This document shows, one piece after another, positions 48,422-57,392 of a DNA stretch of 64,000 nt; the stretch's first letter is position 1; each line of letters begins with the position of its first letter. Made by a program: the position numbers and the translations under genes. Source of the DNA: Acidobacteriota bacterium (GTDB taxonomy: Bacteria > Acidobacteriota > Blastocatellia > Pyrinomonadales > Pyrinomonadaceae); contig JADKEF010000001.1 in the NCBI GenBank assembly GCA_016718135.1, positions 431,001 through 495,000 on the forward strand, given 5' to 3'. The notes under the pieces are model-generated. The model saw only the letters and a program-made list of their open reading frames with translations, was not told where the DNA came from and did no database searches.

Positions 48422-49363
48422 ATGCTGGATATCGACGCGGAAAAGGTCCACACGCCCGTGCTGCTGAGCGAGACGCTCGAGCTGCTTGAACCGCAACGCG
48501 GCGGGATCTTTGTCGACGCGACTCTAGGGCTTGGAGGGCACAGCGATACGATATTGGCCGCCTCATCGGAAACGCGGCTTATTGGGATCGATCAGGACGC
48601 GACTGCTCTGAAGATGGCCGGCGAGAGGTTGGCAACGTTCGGTAAGAGGGCGACGCTAGTCCATTCGAATTTCTCGGCGATACGGGAAGTTGTTGACAAT
48701 AAAGAGGTTGATGGAATTCTTGCTGACCTTGGTGTTTCGTCGCTCCAACTTGACAGCGAGACTCGGGGATTTAGCTTTCGGTTTGACGCCCCGCTTGATA
48801 TGCGGATGAACCCGGATTCGGGCGATGAGACAGCAGCGGAACTTTTGAAACGACTTTCTCAGGACGAGATCGCGAACATCATTTATCAATACGGCGAAGA
48901 GCGACATTCGCGACGGATCGCACGACGGATCATTGAAAGACGGGATCGTGGCGAACCGGTTGAAACGACATTTGAGCTCGCTGATCTGGTAAGAAGGTCA
49001 GTGCCTCATCGGCCAAAGGACAGGATCAATCCCGCGACGCGGACCTTTCAGGCACTTAGGATCGCGGTCAACGATGAGCTCGGGATCATCGCAAAATTTA
49101 TCGACGACTCGGTTAACCTATTGAAAACGAATGGCGTACTCGCGATCATCACTTTCCACTCGTTGGAAGATCGCATTGTGAAGCAGACGTTCCAGAGACT
49201 TTCGGGCAAATGTTCATGCCCACCGCGAATGCCGGTGTGCCAGTGTGGAGCGGTTAAGAAAGTCGACATATTGACGAAAAAACCGGTGATCGCTACCGAG
49301 ACAGAGCAACACGAAAATCCACGATCGCGGAGTGCCAAGCTCAGAGCGTGCAGGAAGATTTAG
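48422..49363 (+). CDS. rsmH: 16S rRNA (cytosine1402-N4)-methyltransferase RsmH
   Basis: SAM-dependent enzyme that methylates C1402 of 16S rRNA; usually second in the division cluster after mraZ. The N-terminal HTPVLLSETLELL, the SAM site DATLGLGGHS and the late RTFQALRIAVNDEL and LEDRIVKQTF segments are diagnostic. The ATG at 48422 gives 313 residues and is preferred over a GTG at 48362, since the family normally begins just before HTPVLL. No mraZ precedes it; the spacer up to the ZIP gene holds only a promoter. Confidence 0.93.
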   Translation: MLDIDAEKVHTPVLLSETLELLEPQRGGIFVDATLGLGGHSDTILAASSETRLIGIDQDATALKMAGERLATFGKRATLVHSNFSAIREVVDNKEVDGILADLGVSSLQLDSETRGFSFRFDAPLDMRMNPDSGDETAAELLKRLSQDEIANIIYQYGEERHSRRIARRIIERRDRGEPVETTFELADLVRRSVPHRPKDRINPATRTFQALRIAVNDELGIIAKFIDDSVNLLKTNGVLAIITFHSLEDRIVKQTFQRLSGKCSCPPRMPVCQCGAVKKVDILTKKPVIATETEQHENPRSRSAKLRACRKI

Positions 49364-49391
49364 CCTGAATTCAAAGCCCCTGGAGGAAGAT

Positions 49392-49898
49392 ATGAACAAG
49401 CGAGAAAGAGTTGTCGGCGAGAGCCGTATCAAGGTTCGAAATGCGGACGAGACGCCAAAGCGTTGGCGAACATATCTTCTGATGGGCGTTTGTCTCACCT
49501 TGCTCGTTAGCGGATTCTTCTTCGCCGGACGCCAGCATTTCTCGTCGATGGATTACGGGATGAAGAACTCGAAGCTCCGCAACGAGATCATCAAACTTGA
49601 AGCCGAGAAACTCCGTCTCGTTCATACCCGTGAAGTCGCACTCTCGCCCGGCGAGATCCGCAAGGCCGCAAAGAAAGCCGGTATCATTGGCACGTCTGAT
49701 AGTACGCCCGTTGCCCAGATCGCCTCGATGACGAAGGAGAAAGCTGCTCCGGTAGCTCCGAATGCCTCGTCAGACTCGAAACCTCTTATCATTAAGACCG
49801 CCGTAGTTGCACCCGCAAAGTCCGACGTTCAGACCGCTGTTTTGAAGACCGAAAAGCCTGCTCGCTTCGTCAAGAAGACGACGATCGCGGCGGAATAG
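49392..49898 (+). CDS. ftsL: FtsL-like division protein
   Basis: A 168-residue bitopic protein: a basic cytoplasmic start, one helix (YLLMGVCLTLLVSGFFFAG, about 29-47), then a short coiled-coil-like segment (MKNSKLRNEIIKLEAEKLRL) and an Ala/Lys/Pro-rich tail. This topology between rsmH and the division transpeptidase is that of FtsL, which with FtsB/FtsQ activates septal wall synthesis. Sequence similarity is weak in this family, so the call rests on position and shape. GGAGG sits 5 bases before the ATG. Confidence 0.75.
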   Translation: MNKRERVVGESRIKVRNADETPKRWRTYLLMGVCLTLLVSGFFFAGRQHFSSMDYGMKNSKLRNEIIKLEAEKLRLVHTREVALSPGEIRKAAKKAGIIGTSDSTPVAQIASMTKEKAAPVAPNASSDSKPLIIKTAVVAPAKSDVQTAVLKTEKPARFVKKTTIAAE

Positions 49899-49937
49899 TG
49901 TTTGTTTGCGTAGGTTTGCGATAGAGAGGCGGGCAGA

Positions 49938-52019
49938 ATGAGGCATCAGGTAAGATCAAAAAGAAATAACTCGCGACAGGTGGCCTTCACGAGATTCATG
50001 TTCGTGGTGGCCTTTTTTGTCCTTTGGTTGGGCGGCATCAGCGTTCGGCTGGTGCATCTTCAGGTCAATCAGCACGGGTGGTTAAAAGAGCGTGCTGTCG
50101 GGGTACGACAAAACATAAAGCAGACGAGAATGCTTCGCGGCACGATCTATGATCGCAACGAACGAGCTCTTGCAATGAGCCTGCCGGTGAAGACCCTTTA
50201 TGCCGATCCGAAGGAGATCGAGGATATCGATGCAGCGGCCAAAAATATTGCGACTGCCTTGAGACTCGATTCAAAACAACTGGTCGCATTGCTTACACAG
50301 GCTAAAGCGGAGAATAAACGATACGTTCCGCTGGTCAGGAAGGTAGAGGATGACCTCGCCCAACAGATAAACAAGGCTCTCGACGATCCAAAGGTCAAGA
50401 AGGCGGATTCACCCAATTTTTACGGCCTTCACTGGCGTGACGAACAGCGTCGTAGCTACCCGTACGAGTCACTGGCCGCTCACATTGTGGGATTTGCGGA
50501 TGCAAATGACAACGGAAAAGCTGGCATCGAGCAGTCGCAGGACGAAATTCTGCACGGTGCGGTCAGCAAGAAACTGCAGGAACGGGATCGACTGGGCCGT
50601 GTTTTTGAAGAAACCACCGTCGAACGAGACCTGCCGAGCGATATAGTGTTAACGATCGATGCGGGTTTTCAGCACATCACCGAGACTGCACTCGAGCGTG
50701 GCGTCAAAGCAGCCGAGGCAAAATCGGGCATGGTCGTCGTGATGAGGCCCAAAACCGGTGAAGTCCTGGCATTGGCAAACTATCCTACATTTGATCCGAA
50801 TACGATTTCCGCGGCCGCGGCTGAGAACATTACGAACAAGGCGGTTCAGGCAGTGTACTCACCTGGTTCAGTCTTTAAGATCGTTGCCTACGGCTCGGCC
50901 CTGGAGAAGAATCTCTTCTCGCCCGACGATATGATCAGCTCGGGTAACGGTTCGATCACGGTCGCCGACCACACTTTCACGGATTCGCATGGTGTCGGCA
51001 CCGTCTCCTATTCACAGGCGATGGCTCATTCAAGCAATGTCTGTGCGATCAAGACCGGTATGAGCGTTGGTAAAGACGATTTCTTCGGGATGATCAAGAA
51101 AATGGGGTTTGGGTCGAAGACCGGGATCGAACTTCCTGCCGAAACCGCAGGTCTGGTGCGTTCACCTGATAAATGGTTTGGCGACTCGCTGCCATCAATG
51201 TCGATCGGTTATGAAATTGGTGTGACTGCGTTGCAAATGGCCACAGCTTTTGCGACGATAGCCAATGACGGAATCAAGGTCGAGCCACGCGTTATCAAGG
51301 AGATCAGGCATTCGAACGACCAGCCTAAGACTGTAACTGAAGTGAAGCAAACACAGGTAGTTACGGCGGAGACTGCGCGCAAGTTGAGGACTATGCTCAA
51401 GCAGGTCGTGATGACTGGCACCGGCCGCCGAGCTGCGTTGAACGGCTACACCGCTGCCGGCAAAACCGGTACTGCTTGGAAGTTTGACGCGAAGACGAAA
51501 TCGATCGATTCGTCGAAGTATATTTCCTCCTTTATTGGTATGGCACCGGCTAACGATCCGGAGATCGTTGTCGCAGTTGTTATGGACGAGCCCAAAGCGG
51601 GTGCTCGAGATGGCGGGATGGTCGCAGCCCCGGTGTTCCGCGAGATCGCTCAGCAGCTTTTGTTCGAAATGAAGGTCGCAAATGATGCACCGGTAAAGGC
51701 CGACAGCCTGATCGCCCAGACATTGCCGCCACCGACTGAGAATAAAGCCGCCGAAACGACAGAGGAGAAACCTGCCATCGCCAAAACGACGACGGAGAAG
51801 ACGGACAAGTCTGAGGCGAAGCCTACAACCGAAAAGAAAGCCGATGCTAAGTCGAAGGTCAAAACGTCTGAGCCTCTCGACACGAAACAAAAGACAGTGC
51901 CGGGGCCGAAAAAGCTGACGGTAAAGAAACCCGACACGCCGAAATTGACGGCTGATATGCGCAGCAGAATTTCAGCTTTTCATTTCGTAGTGCGAGCGAG
52001 AGAGAAAATTGAAACTTAG
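49938..52019 (+). CDS. ftsI: Division transpeptidase (class B PBP, FtsI)
   Basis: Septal peptidoglycan transpeptidase. It has an N-terminal helix (FMFVVAFFVLWLGGISVRLV), a dimerisation domain with RGTIYDRNERALA, and the penicillin-binding domain with catalytic SVFK (in YSPGSVFKIVAYG), SSN (AHSSNVCAIK) and KTGT boxes. The 693 residues include a tail of over 100 residues rich in Lys, Thr, Glu and Pro in place of PASTA domains. The gene overlaps murF by 11 bases. Confidence 0.93.
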   Translation: MRHQVRSKRNNSRQVAFTRFMFVVAFFVLWLGGISVRLVHLQVNQHGWLKERAVGVRQNIKQTRMLRGTIYDRNERALAMSLPVKTLYADPKEIEDIDAAAKNIATALRLDSKQLVALLTQAKAENKRYVPLVRKVEDDLAQQINKALDDPKVKKADSPNFYGLHWRDEQRRSYPYESLAAHIVGFADANDNGKAGIEQSQDEILHGAVSKKLQERDRLGRVFEETTVERDLPSDIVLTIDAGFQHITETALERGVKAAEAKSGMVVVMRPKTGEVLALANYPTFDPNTISAAAAENITNKAVQAVYSPGSVFKIVAYGSALEKNLFSPDDMISSGNGSITVADHTFTDSHGVGTVSYSQAMAHSSNVCAIKTGMSVGKDDFFGMIKKMGFGSKTGIELPAETAGLVRSPDKWFGDSLPSMSIGYEIGVTALQMATAFATIANDGIKVEPRVIKEIRHSNDQPKTVTEVKQTQVVTAETARKLRTMLKQVVMTGTGRRAALNGYTAAGKTGTAWKFDAKTKSIDSSKYISSFIGMAPANDPEIVVAVVMDEPKAGARDGGMVAAPVFREIAQQLLFEMKVANDAPVKADSLIAQTLPPPTENKAAETTEEKPAIAKTTTEKTDKSEAKPTTEKKADAKSKVKTSEPLDTKQKTVPGPKKLTVKKPDTPKLTADMRSRISAFHFVVRAREKIET

Positions 52020-53478
52020 GAACGCGATAAATTCGATCTCGGCCAACATGGCCGCACTTGATCCCACTTTGCTCGACAGCGAAGTGGGCTCATTTGCTAT
52101 CGATTCGCGTGAAGTGGAGAAGGGAGGGATGTTCTTTGCTCTCTCGCAACCGGATTATCGTAATAATGGTTTCAACGGCGATTTTGACGATGCAACGGTG
52201 CATGTTGTCGGGGCATTCGAGAAAGGTGCGGCCGTTTGTGTTGTGCGGACAGATCGATTTGACGAGCACAAGGCCCAACTCGAACCGTTTCGTGATCGGA
52301 TAGTCCGTGTCGATGACGCGATAGCCGCGTTTCAACAGCTTGCCCACGCCGCCTATGTCGAATGGAACGGCCCGGTTGTCGCGATCACGGGAAGTGCAGG
52401 GAAGACAACCGCGAAAGAATTGACATCTCACGTTCTCGAGGCGAGTGGACGCAAAGTTCTTCGCAATATCAAGAACTACAACAACGGCCTCGGCCATCCG
52501 CTGACGGTTCTAAATCTGCCAAAAGACAGCACTTACGACGTCGCTGTTCTCGAAATGGGAATGTCCACTCCGATGAATGAGATCGCACGGCTATGCAAGA
52601 TCACTCCACCGGACGTGGCGGTTGAATTGAACGTCCTGCCCGTCCACGTCGAGCATCTCGGTTCGATCGAGAATGTGGCGAAGGCGAAGGCTGAGCTGGT
52701 CGAAGGAATGAAGGTTGGCGGTACTGCTGTTCTGAATGCGGATGATCCGCGTGTCGCGGCGATGAGTTCGCTAAGCCGGGGAAAGGTTATTACGTACGGC
52801 ATCGAGAACGTTGCGGATGTCCGAGCAGAGAATATTGTATTCGAGAGATTTGGCGAGACTCAATTTACGCTTGTTGCGAATGGCGAAAAGGCTGCGGTTG
52901 TCTTTCCGCTCAATGGCAAACACAACATCCTCAATGCTTTAGCGGCGGCTACGGTCGGTATCAGTTTTGGAATGACGATCAGCGAGGTCGCGGCAAGTTT
53001 GCGAACTGTGGCCGCTCCCCCACAGCGTGGCGAGATTCTACATTTCGCGGCCGGATTTACAGCAATTAACGATTCGTACAATTCTAATCCTGACGCCTTG
53101 CTGTCGATGGTCGAAACCTTGGTTGATGGTGCCGGATTGAGCCGAAAGATCGTAGTCGCGGGTGAAATGCTTGAATTGGGCGAGAACGCGGGTGAAATTC
53201 ATAAGGAAACCGGTCGAAAGATCGCGGCGAGTGGCGTGAATATGCTCATCGGAGTTCGCGGCCTTGGCAAAGAACTTGTTGAAGGTTCGATCGAAGGTGG
53301 ACTCGTGGAATCTCAGTTTGCATTAGATTCTGAAACCGCTGGAGAAATTCTGCAAGGCATTATCACAACCGGCGACGTTGTTTTGGTGAAGGGTTCGCGC
53401 GGTGTGCGCACCGAGAAAGTTATCGAGAAGTTGTTGGAGAGATTTGAATTGGAGGATAAGGCTGCGGCCGCCAGTTAA
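52009..53478 (+). CDS. murF: UDP-MurNAc-tripeptide:D-Ala-D-Ala ligase
   Basis: Adds D-Ala-D-Ala to the UDP-MurNAc-tripeptide. The ATP P-loop is AITGSAGKTTAKE (about residues 125-137). The MurF hallmark NYNNGLGHPLTVL follows, then LEMGMS and the late DSYNSNPDAL. The start codon is TTG at 52009 inside the end of ftsI, with no strong ribosome site, so coupling by re-initiation is likely; an ATG 13 codons later is an alternative. murE, normally just upstream, is absent from this cluster. The MurF assignment over MurE rests on the NYNN segment and a missing meso-diaminopimelate-binding motif. Confidence 0.9.
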   Translation: MKLRNAINSISANMAALDPTLLDSEVGSFAIDSREVEKGGMFFALSQPDYRNNGFNGDFDDATVHVVGAFEKGAAVCVVRTDRFDEHKAQLEPFRDRIVRVDDAIAAFQQLAHAAYVEWNGPVVAITGSAGKTTAKELTSHVLEASGRKVLRNIKNYNNGLGHPLTVLNLPKDSTYDVAVLEMGMSTPMNEIARLCKITPPDVAVELNVLPVHVEHLGSIENVAKAKAELVEGMKVGGTAVLNADDPRVAAMSSLSRGKVITYGIENVADVRAENIVFERFGETQFTLVANGEKAAVVFPLNGKHNILNALAAATVGISFGMTISEVAASLRTVAAPPQRGEILHFAAGFTAINDSYNSNPDALLSMVETLVDGAGLSRKIVVAGEMLELGENAGEIHKETGRKIAASGVNMLIGVRGLGKELVEGSIEGGLVESQFALDSETAGEILQGIITTGDVVLVKGSRGVRTEKVIEKLLERFELEDKAAAAS

Positions 53479-54629
53479 TGCTCTATTACTTCCTATACCA
53501 GTTCCTTTTCCAGCAGTACGGGAAAAATAGTGAGTCCTATATCTTCAAAGGACTCAACGTTATTCAGTATGTGACGTTTCGCACGGCTTTGGCGGCGATC
53601 ACGGCACTTTTGATCTCGTGGCTTCTTGGTGGAAAGGTGATCAGGAAGCTGGCCGATATGAAATTTGGCCAGGAGATCCGCGAGGAAGGCCCGGCATCGC
53701 ATCAGGAGAAACGCGGAACGCCGACGATGGGCGGCGTTTTGATAATCGGCTCGGTATTTTTGTCCACGATCCTGTGGGCACGCCTCGATGAACTTTATCT
53801 TTGGATAGCTCTGGGAGCAACAACTCTATTCGCTGCTGTTGGATTTGCCGACGATTGGATCAAGATCGTAAAGAAGCGCAGCCTCGGGCTGACTGGTAAA
53901 CAAAAACTCGCGGGACAATTGGTCACTGCCTTGCTCGTTTGGGGAGTTCTCTGGGCGTGGGGCGACTATCCGTGGAATCTTAGTATTCCCTTTCTCAAAG
54001 CGACTGCTGAATCGAACCCAGACCTCAGTATTAGCTGGGTAGGGCCGTTCATTTACGCTGGATTCATGATCTTTATCCTGTTGGGATCGTCAAATGCGGT
54101 GAATCTGACGGATGGACTTGATGGACTCGCGATCAGCGTAACGTTTATCGCGATGTCGGCACTGACGGGCCTTACTTACATTGCGAGCGATGCGCGTTGG
54201 GCCGAACGATTGGATATTACGCACAATCCCGCAGCGGCTGAATTGACGGTCTTTTGCGGGGCGATGGTTGGGGCAAGTCTGGGATTCCTATGGTATAACG
54301 CGCCGCCCGCTGAGGTTTTTATGGGCGATGTGGGTTCGCTCGCGATCGGCGGAGCTCTCGGCACCGTCGCGATCCTGACCAAACAAGAGTTTCTACTGCC
54401 TTTTATCGGCGGAGTGTTTATTCTCGAAGCCGTCTCAGTGATGTTGCAGGTCTCGGTCTTCAAATTGACCAAGCGCGGCGGACAACCAGGGAAGCGAATA
54501 TTTAAGATGACACCGCTGCATCATCATTTCGAGATGTCCGGATGGAAAGAGCCAAAGATCGTGTTTAGGTTTGTGATCGTTGCGATCTTATTCGCGTTGT
54601 TAAGTCTGTCGACGCTGAAGCTACGTTAG
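53478..54629 (+). CDS. mraY: Phospho-MurNAc-pentapeptide translocase
   Basis: Integral membrane enzyme that loads phospho-MurNAc-pentapeptide onto undecaprenyl phosphate to make lipid I. The product has 383 residues with about ten helices. Conserved boxes: HQEKRGTPTMGG (about residues 75-86), the DDW motif in GFADDWIK, NLTDGLDGLA, the acidic MGDVGSLAIGG, and the C-terminal HHHFEMSGWKE. The start ATG shares its A with the murF stop (TAATG), a tight coupling. Confidence 0.96.
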   Translation: MLYYFLYQFLFQQYGKNSESYIFKGLNVIQYVTFRTALAAITALLISWLLGGKVIRKLADMKFGQEIREEGPASHQEKRGTPTMGGVLIIGSVFLSTILWARLDELYLWIALGATTLFAAVGFADDWIKIVKKRSLGLTGKQKLAGQLVTALLVWGVLWAWGDYPWNLSIPFLKATAESNPDLSISWVGPFIYAGFMIFILLGSSNAVNLTDGLDGLAISVTFIAMSALTGLTYIASDARWAERLDITHNPAAAELTVFCGAMVGASLGFLWYNAPPAEVFMGDVGSLAIGGALGTVAILTKQEFLLPFIGGVFILEAVSVMLQVSVFKLTKRGGQPGKRIFKMTPLHHHFEMSGWKEPKIVFRFVIVAILFALLSLSTLKLR

Positions 54630-54647
54630 TTTTGCTCCATGTTCCAG

Positions 54648-54778
54648 GGTGGAACGGTGGAACGCATGGAACAGGTGGAGCACGAATTCGTAATTGTGAA
54701 TTCGTAATTTGTAATTGATTCTACGGGGAACCCTTTTCGAATCAATTACGAATTGGCAATTACGAATTACGAATTATA
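54648..54778. repeat. Three repeat tracts in the mraY-murD spacer
   Basis: 54648-54681: units of GGTGGAAC, 8-9 bases. 54685-54719: five heptamers based on AATTCGT. 54744-54778: five heptamers based on AATTACG. The two AATT tracts are complementary and could form a large hairpin in the message. They fill nearly all of the 154-base spacer. Confidence 0.65.
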
Positions 54779-54783
54779 AGAAG

Positions 54784-56166
54784 ATGCAGATCGAAGGTAG
54801 AAAGGCATTGGTTTTGGGGGCGGGGAGATCCGGTGTGGAATCGGCCCGTTTTCTTGCCTCGCGTGGTGCCACGGTTGCTTTGCATGATAAACGGGCGGTT
54901 GAGGAGTGGTCTGAGGCTGCTAGATCTTTGAAAGAAGAGCTGAACGTCGGTCTGATCGGCGGGGATATTCCTTCGTGGTTGCTGGATCAGATCGACCTTG
55001 TCGTCATTTCTCCCGGCGTGCCGACGAATACCATCCCGGCGAGGTATGTTGATAGGAAAGACGGGGAAGTTATAGGCGAAGTTGAGCTGGCATCGAGGTT
55101 TTTGAAGGGCCGAATCGTTGGAATTACGGGCTCGAATGGTAAAACGACGACGACCGCGTTGATCGGCGAGCTTCTAAGGAATTCAGGTATCCCAACCCAG
55201 GTTGGCGGGAATATTGGTACGCCTTTGCTGAGCCTGACGGAGACTTCTACGGAGCTCGGGTGGACTGTTGTTGAGCTCTCGAGTTTTCAACTAGAGTCGA
55301 TAGTCGGTCTGCGGCCGAATGTGGCGATCTCTTTGAACGTCACGCCGAATCATTTGGACCGCTACGAAGGCTTTCAGGATTACGCGGCGGCGAAACACAG
55401 GTTGTTCATGAATCAGACAGGCGAAGATGTCGCCATTTTGAACGCTGATGACGAGATAACGGCGAGCTGGGCGAACGGTTTAAGGGCAAATGTGGTTCTA
55501 TTCAGCGTCAAAAAAGAGCTCGCCGAAGGCCTTTTTCTTCGTGGTGAAGAGCTTATTTGCCGTGCAAACGGTAAAGAGAAGGTTTTGACGACTCGTGGTG
55601 AGATATTTCTTCGCGGACTGCACAATGTCGAGAATGTGTTGGCCGCTTTTGCAGCCGGATTGGCTTGCGGAGCTTCGCTGGAATCGATGCGGGAGACCGT
55701 TAAAAACTTCAAAGGCGTCGAACATCGTATCGAATTCGTCGCGGAGATCAACGGAGTCCGTTTTTACAACGATTCGAAGGCAACGTCGGTCGATGCGACC
55801 TCAAAAGCTCTCGAAGCACTTGGCGGCGGCGACGGAAAGACGATTTTGATACTTGGCGGACGCGGTAAAAACGCTCCGTACGCACCGCTAATACCGCTTA
55901 TCGAATCGTCGGTTCGCTCGTTGATCCTAATCGGCGAAGATGCCGATAACATCGAATCGCAGCTTGACGGAACCGTACCGATCGAACGAGCGGAGTCGAT
56001 GGAAGATGCTGTGGTCAAAGGGTTTTCGGCCGCAGTTGGCGGCGACGCAGTATTGCTGGCACCTGCATGTGCGAGTTTTGACATATTCAAGAGTTTTGAG
56101 GAACGCGGCGAAGTGTTCAAGTCAGCAGTGAACGGATTGGGCAGTTCACTATCCACTTCGAACTGA
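54784..56166 (+). CDS. murD: UDP-MurNAc-L-alanine:D-glutamate ligase
   Basis: Adds D-glutamate to UDP-MurNAc-L-Ala. An N-terminal Rossmann motif VLGAGRSGVESARFLASRG is followed by the ATP P-loop GITGSNGKTTTTALIG, the TPNHLDRYEGFQDY-type segment and the C-terminal FYNDSKATSVDATSKAL. The ATG at 54784 gives 460 residues; the frame is open upstream only because the heptamer tract lacks stops. Followed by ftsW after another repeat spacer. Confidence 0.95.
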   Translation: MQIEGRKALVLGAGRSGVESARFLASRGATVALHDKRAVEEWSEAARSLKEELNVGLIGGDIPSWLLDQIDLVVISPGVPTNTIPARYVDRKDGEVIGEVELASRFLKGRIVGITGSNGKTTTTALIGELLRNSGIPTQVGGNIGTPLLSLTETSTELGWTVVELSSFQLESIVGLRPNVAISLNVTPNHLDRYEGFQDYAAAKHRLFMNQTGEDVAILNADDEITASWANGLRANVVLFSVKKELAEGLFLRGEELICRANGKEKVLTTRGEIFLRGLHNVENVLAAFAAGLACGASLESMRETVKNFKGVEHRIEFVAEINGVRFYNDSKATSVDATSKALEALGGGDGKTILILGGRGKNAPYAPLIPLIESSVRSLILIGEDADNIESQLDGTVPIERAESMEDAVVKGFSAAVGGDAVLLAPACASFDIFKSFEERGEVFKSAVNGLGSSLSTSN

Positions 56167-56228
56167 AAACTTGTCACTGAAGAATTCGAACTCTTCAGTG
56201 ACTAGTGGCCAGTTGTACGTGACTAGTT
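56166..56228. repeat. Hairpin and heptamer tract in the murD-ftsW spacer
   Basis: GTCACTGAAGA (56173-56183) and TCTTCAGTGAC (56192-56202) form a perfect 11-bp stem with an 8-base loop. Heptamer-like units CAGTGAC, TAGTGGC, CAGTTGT, ACGTGAC and TAGTTAT (56196-56230) run into the ftsW start codon. Confidence 0.6.
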
Positions 56229-57389
56229 ATGAAGGGCGAGGATCGCATAGATTGGTTCATGTTTGGCATCGCGGCAGCGTTGGCATTGTTCGGTGCTTTG
56301 ATGGTCTACAGCGCGTCTGCGATGTTCTCGCTCAAGGAATCGGAGAGTGCGAGCCAGTTTACTTACTTCTATAAACAGGGTGCGTTCACCTTAATAGGGC
56401 TTGCAGCTATGTTTGCGGTGAGCAGGATCGATTATCGTTTCTATCAGAAATGGTGGGTCGTTCTTGGCATCGTTTTAGTTACGGTGATTCTGCTGGGTGC
56501 CGTTTTCGCTTTTCCGCCGATAAACGGTGCGAGACGTTGGATCAGATACGCCGGGTTTTCGTTCCAACCGTCTGAATTGGCGAAACTTGCATTGCCGATA
56601 TTTCTCGCCTACTGGCTCACCTTAAAAGAAGAGGTGGTCGGCGACATCAAGGAGACAGTGATCCCTTGTTTACTGGGTCTTGGGCTCCTAGGCGGGATGG
56701 TTTTTGCCGAGAAAGACCTGGGAACGACAATGGTCTTGTGCGCGATCTTTGCTGCAGTCTATTTTTCGGCAGGTGCGAGGCTCGCTCATATTGGTATCGT
56801 TGGAGCGGCTCTCTTTTTAGTCGGCGTCGTAGCAATTGTCATTGCACCGTGGCGGGTTGAGAGAGTCATGGCGTTTCTCGACCCCTATAAATACGCCGAT
56901 GATGAAGGCTATCAGGTCGTTCAATCGCTCTACGCGATCGGCTCGGGTGGCGTGTTCGGCGAGGGATTTGCCCAAGGTAAGCAGAAGCTGTTTTATCTGC
57001 CCTATCCGTACTCAGATTTTATTTTTTCGGTTGTCGGAGAAGAACTCGGTTTAGTCGGAACGCTTGCGGTCGTCGTAGCGTTTGGTCTGTTACTCTGGCG
57101 CGGAGCACGCGCGGCCGTCATGGCTCCCGATCGCTTCGGGATGTTACTCGGCATCGGCATTATCACCGGGATCATCGTACAGGCGTTGTTCAATATTAGC
57201 GTTGTGACGTCGATGGTTCCTGCGAAGGGGATTCCACTGCCGTTTATTTCGTACGGCGGCTCGTCAGTTGTGGTTACGTTGATCGGCGTGGGTATTTTGT
57301 TGAGTATCTCGCGGTTTTCCGTGGGGGAGCATTATGATGCCGAGCGCTCGGCAGGACGCGTTTCAAGGCGCAGAAAACGGATGCCATAG
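56229..57389 (+). CDS. ftsW: Septal peptidoglycan glycosyltransferase FtsW
   Basis: SEDS-family polymerase that works with FtsI. The product has 386 residues and about ten helices. Typical boxes: MVYSASA near the start, FPPINGARRWI, FQPSELAKLALPIFLAYWL, EKDLGTTMVL and, near the end, PAKGIPLPFISYGGSS. The ATG at 56229 emerges from a heptamer repeat with no clear ribosome site. murG follows after 3 bases. FtsW rather than RodA is chosen by position in the division cluster. Confidence 0.94.
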   Translation: MKGEDRIDWFMFGIAAALALFGALMVYSASAMFSLKESESASQFTYFYKQGAFTLIGLAAMFAVSRIDYRFYQKWWVVLGIVLVTVILLGAVFAFPPINGARRWIRYAGFSFQPSELAKLALPIFLAYWLTLKEEVVGDIKETVIPCLLGLGLLGGMVFAEKDLGTTMVLCAIFAAVYFSAGARLAHIGIVGAALFLVGVVAIVIAPWRVERVMAFLDPYKYADDEGYQVVQSLYAIGSGGVFGEGFAQGKQKLFYLPYPYSDFIFSVVGEELGLVGTLAVVVAFGLLLWRGARAAVMAPDRFGMLLGIGIITGIIVQALFNISVVTSMVPAKGIPLPFISYGGSSVVVTLIGVGILLSISRFSVGEHYDAERSAGRVSRRRKRMP

Positions 57390-57392
57390 GTT

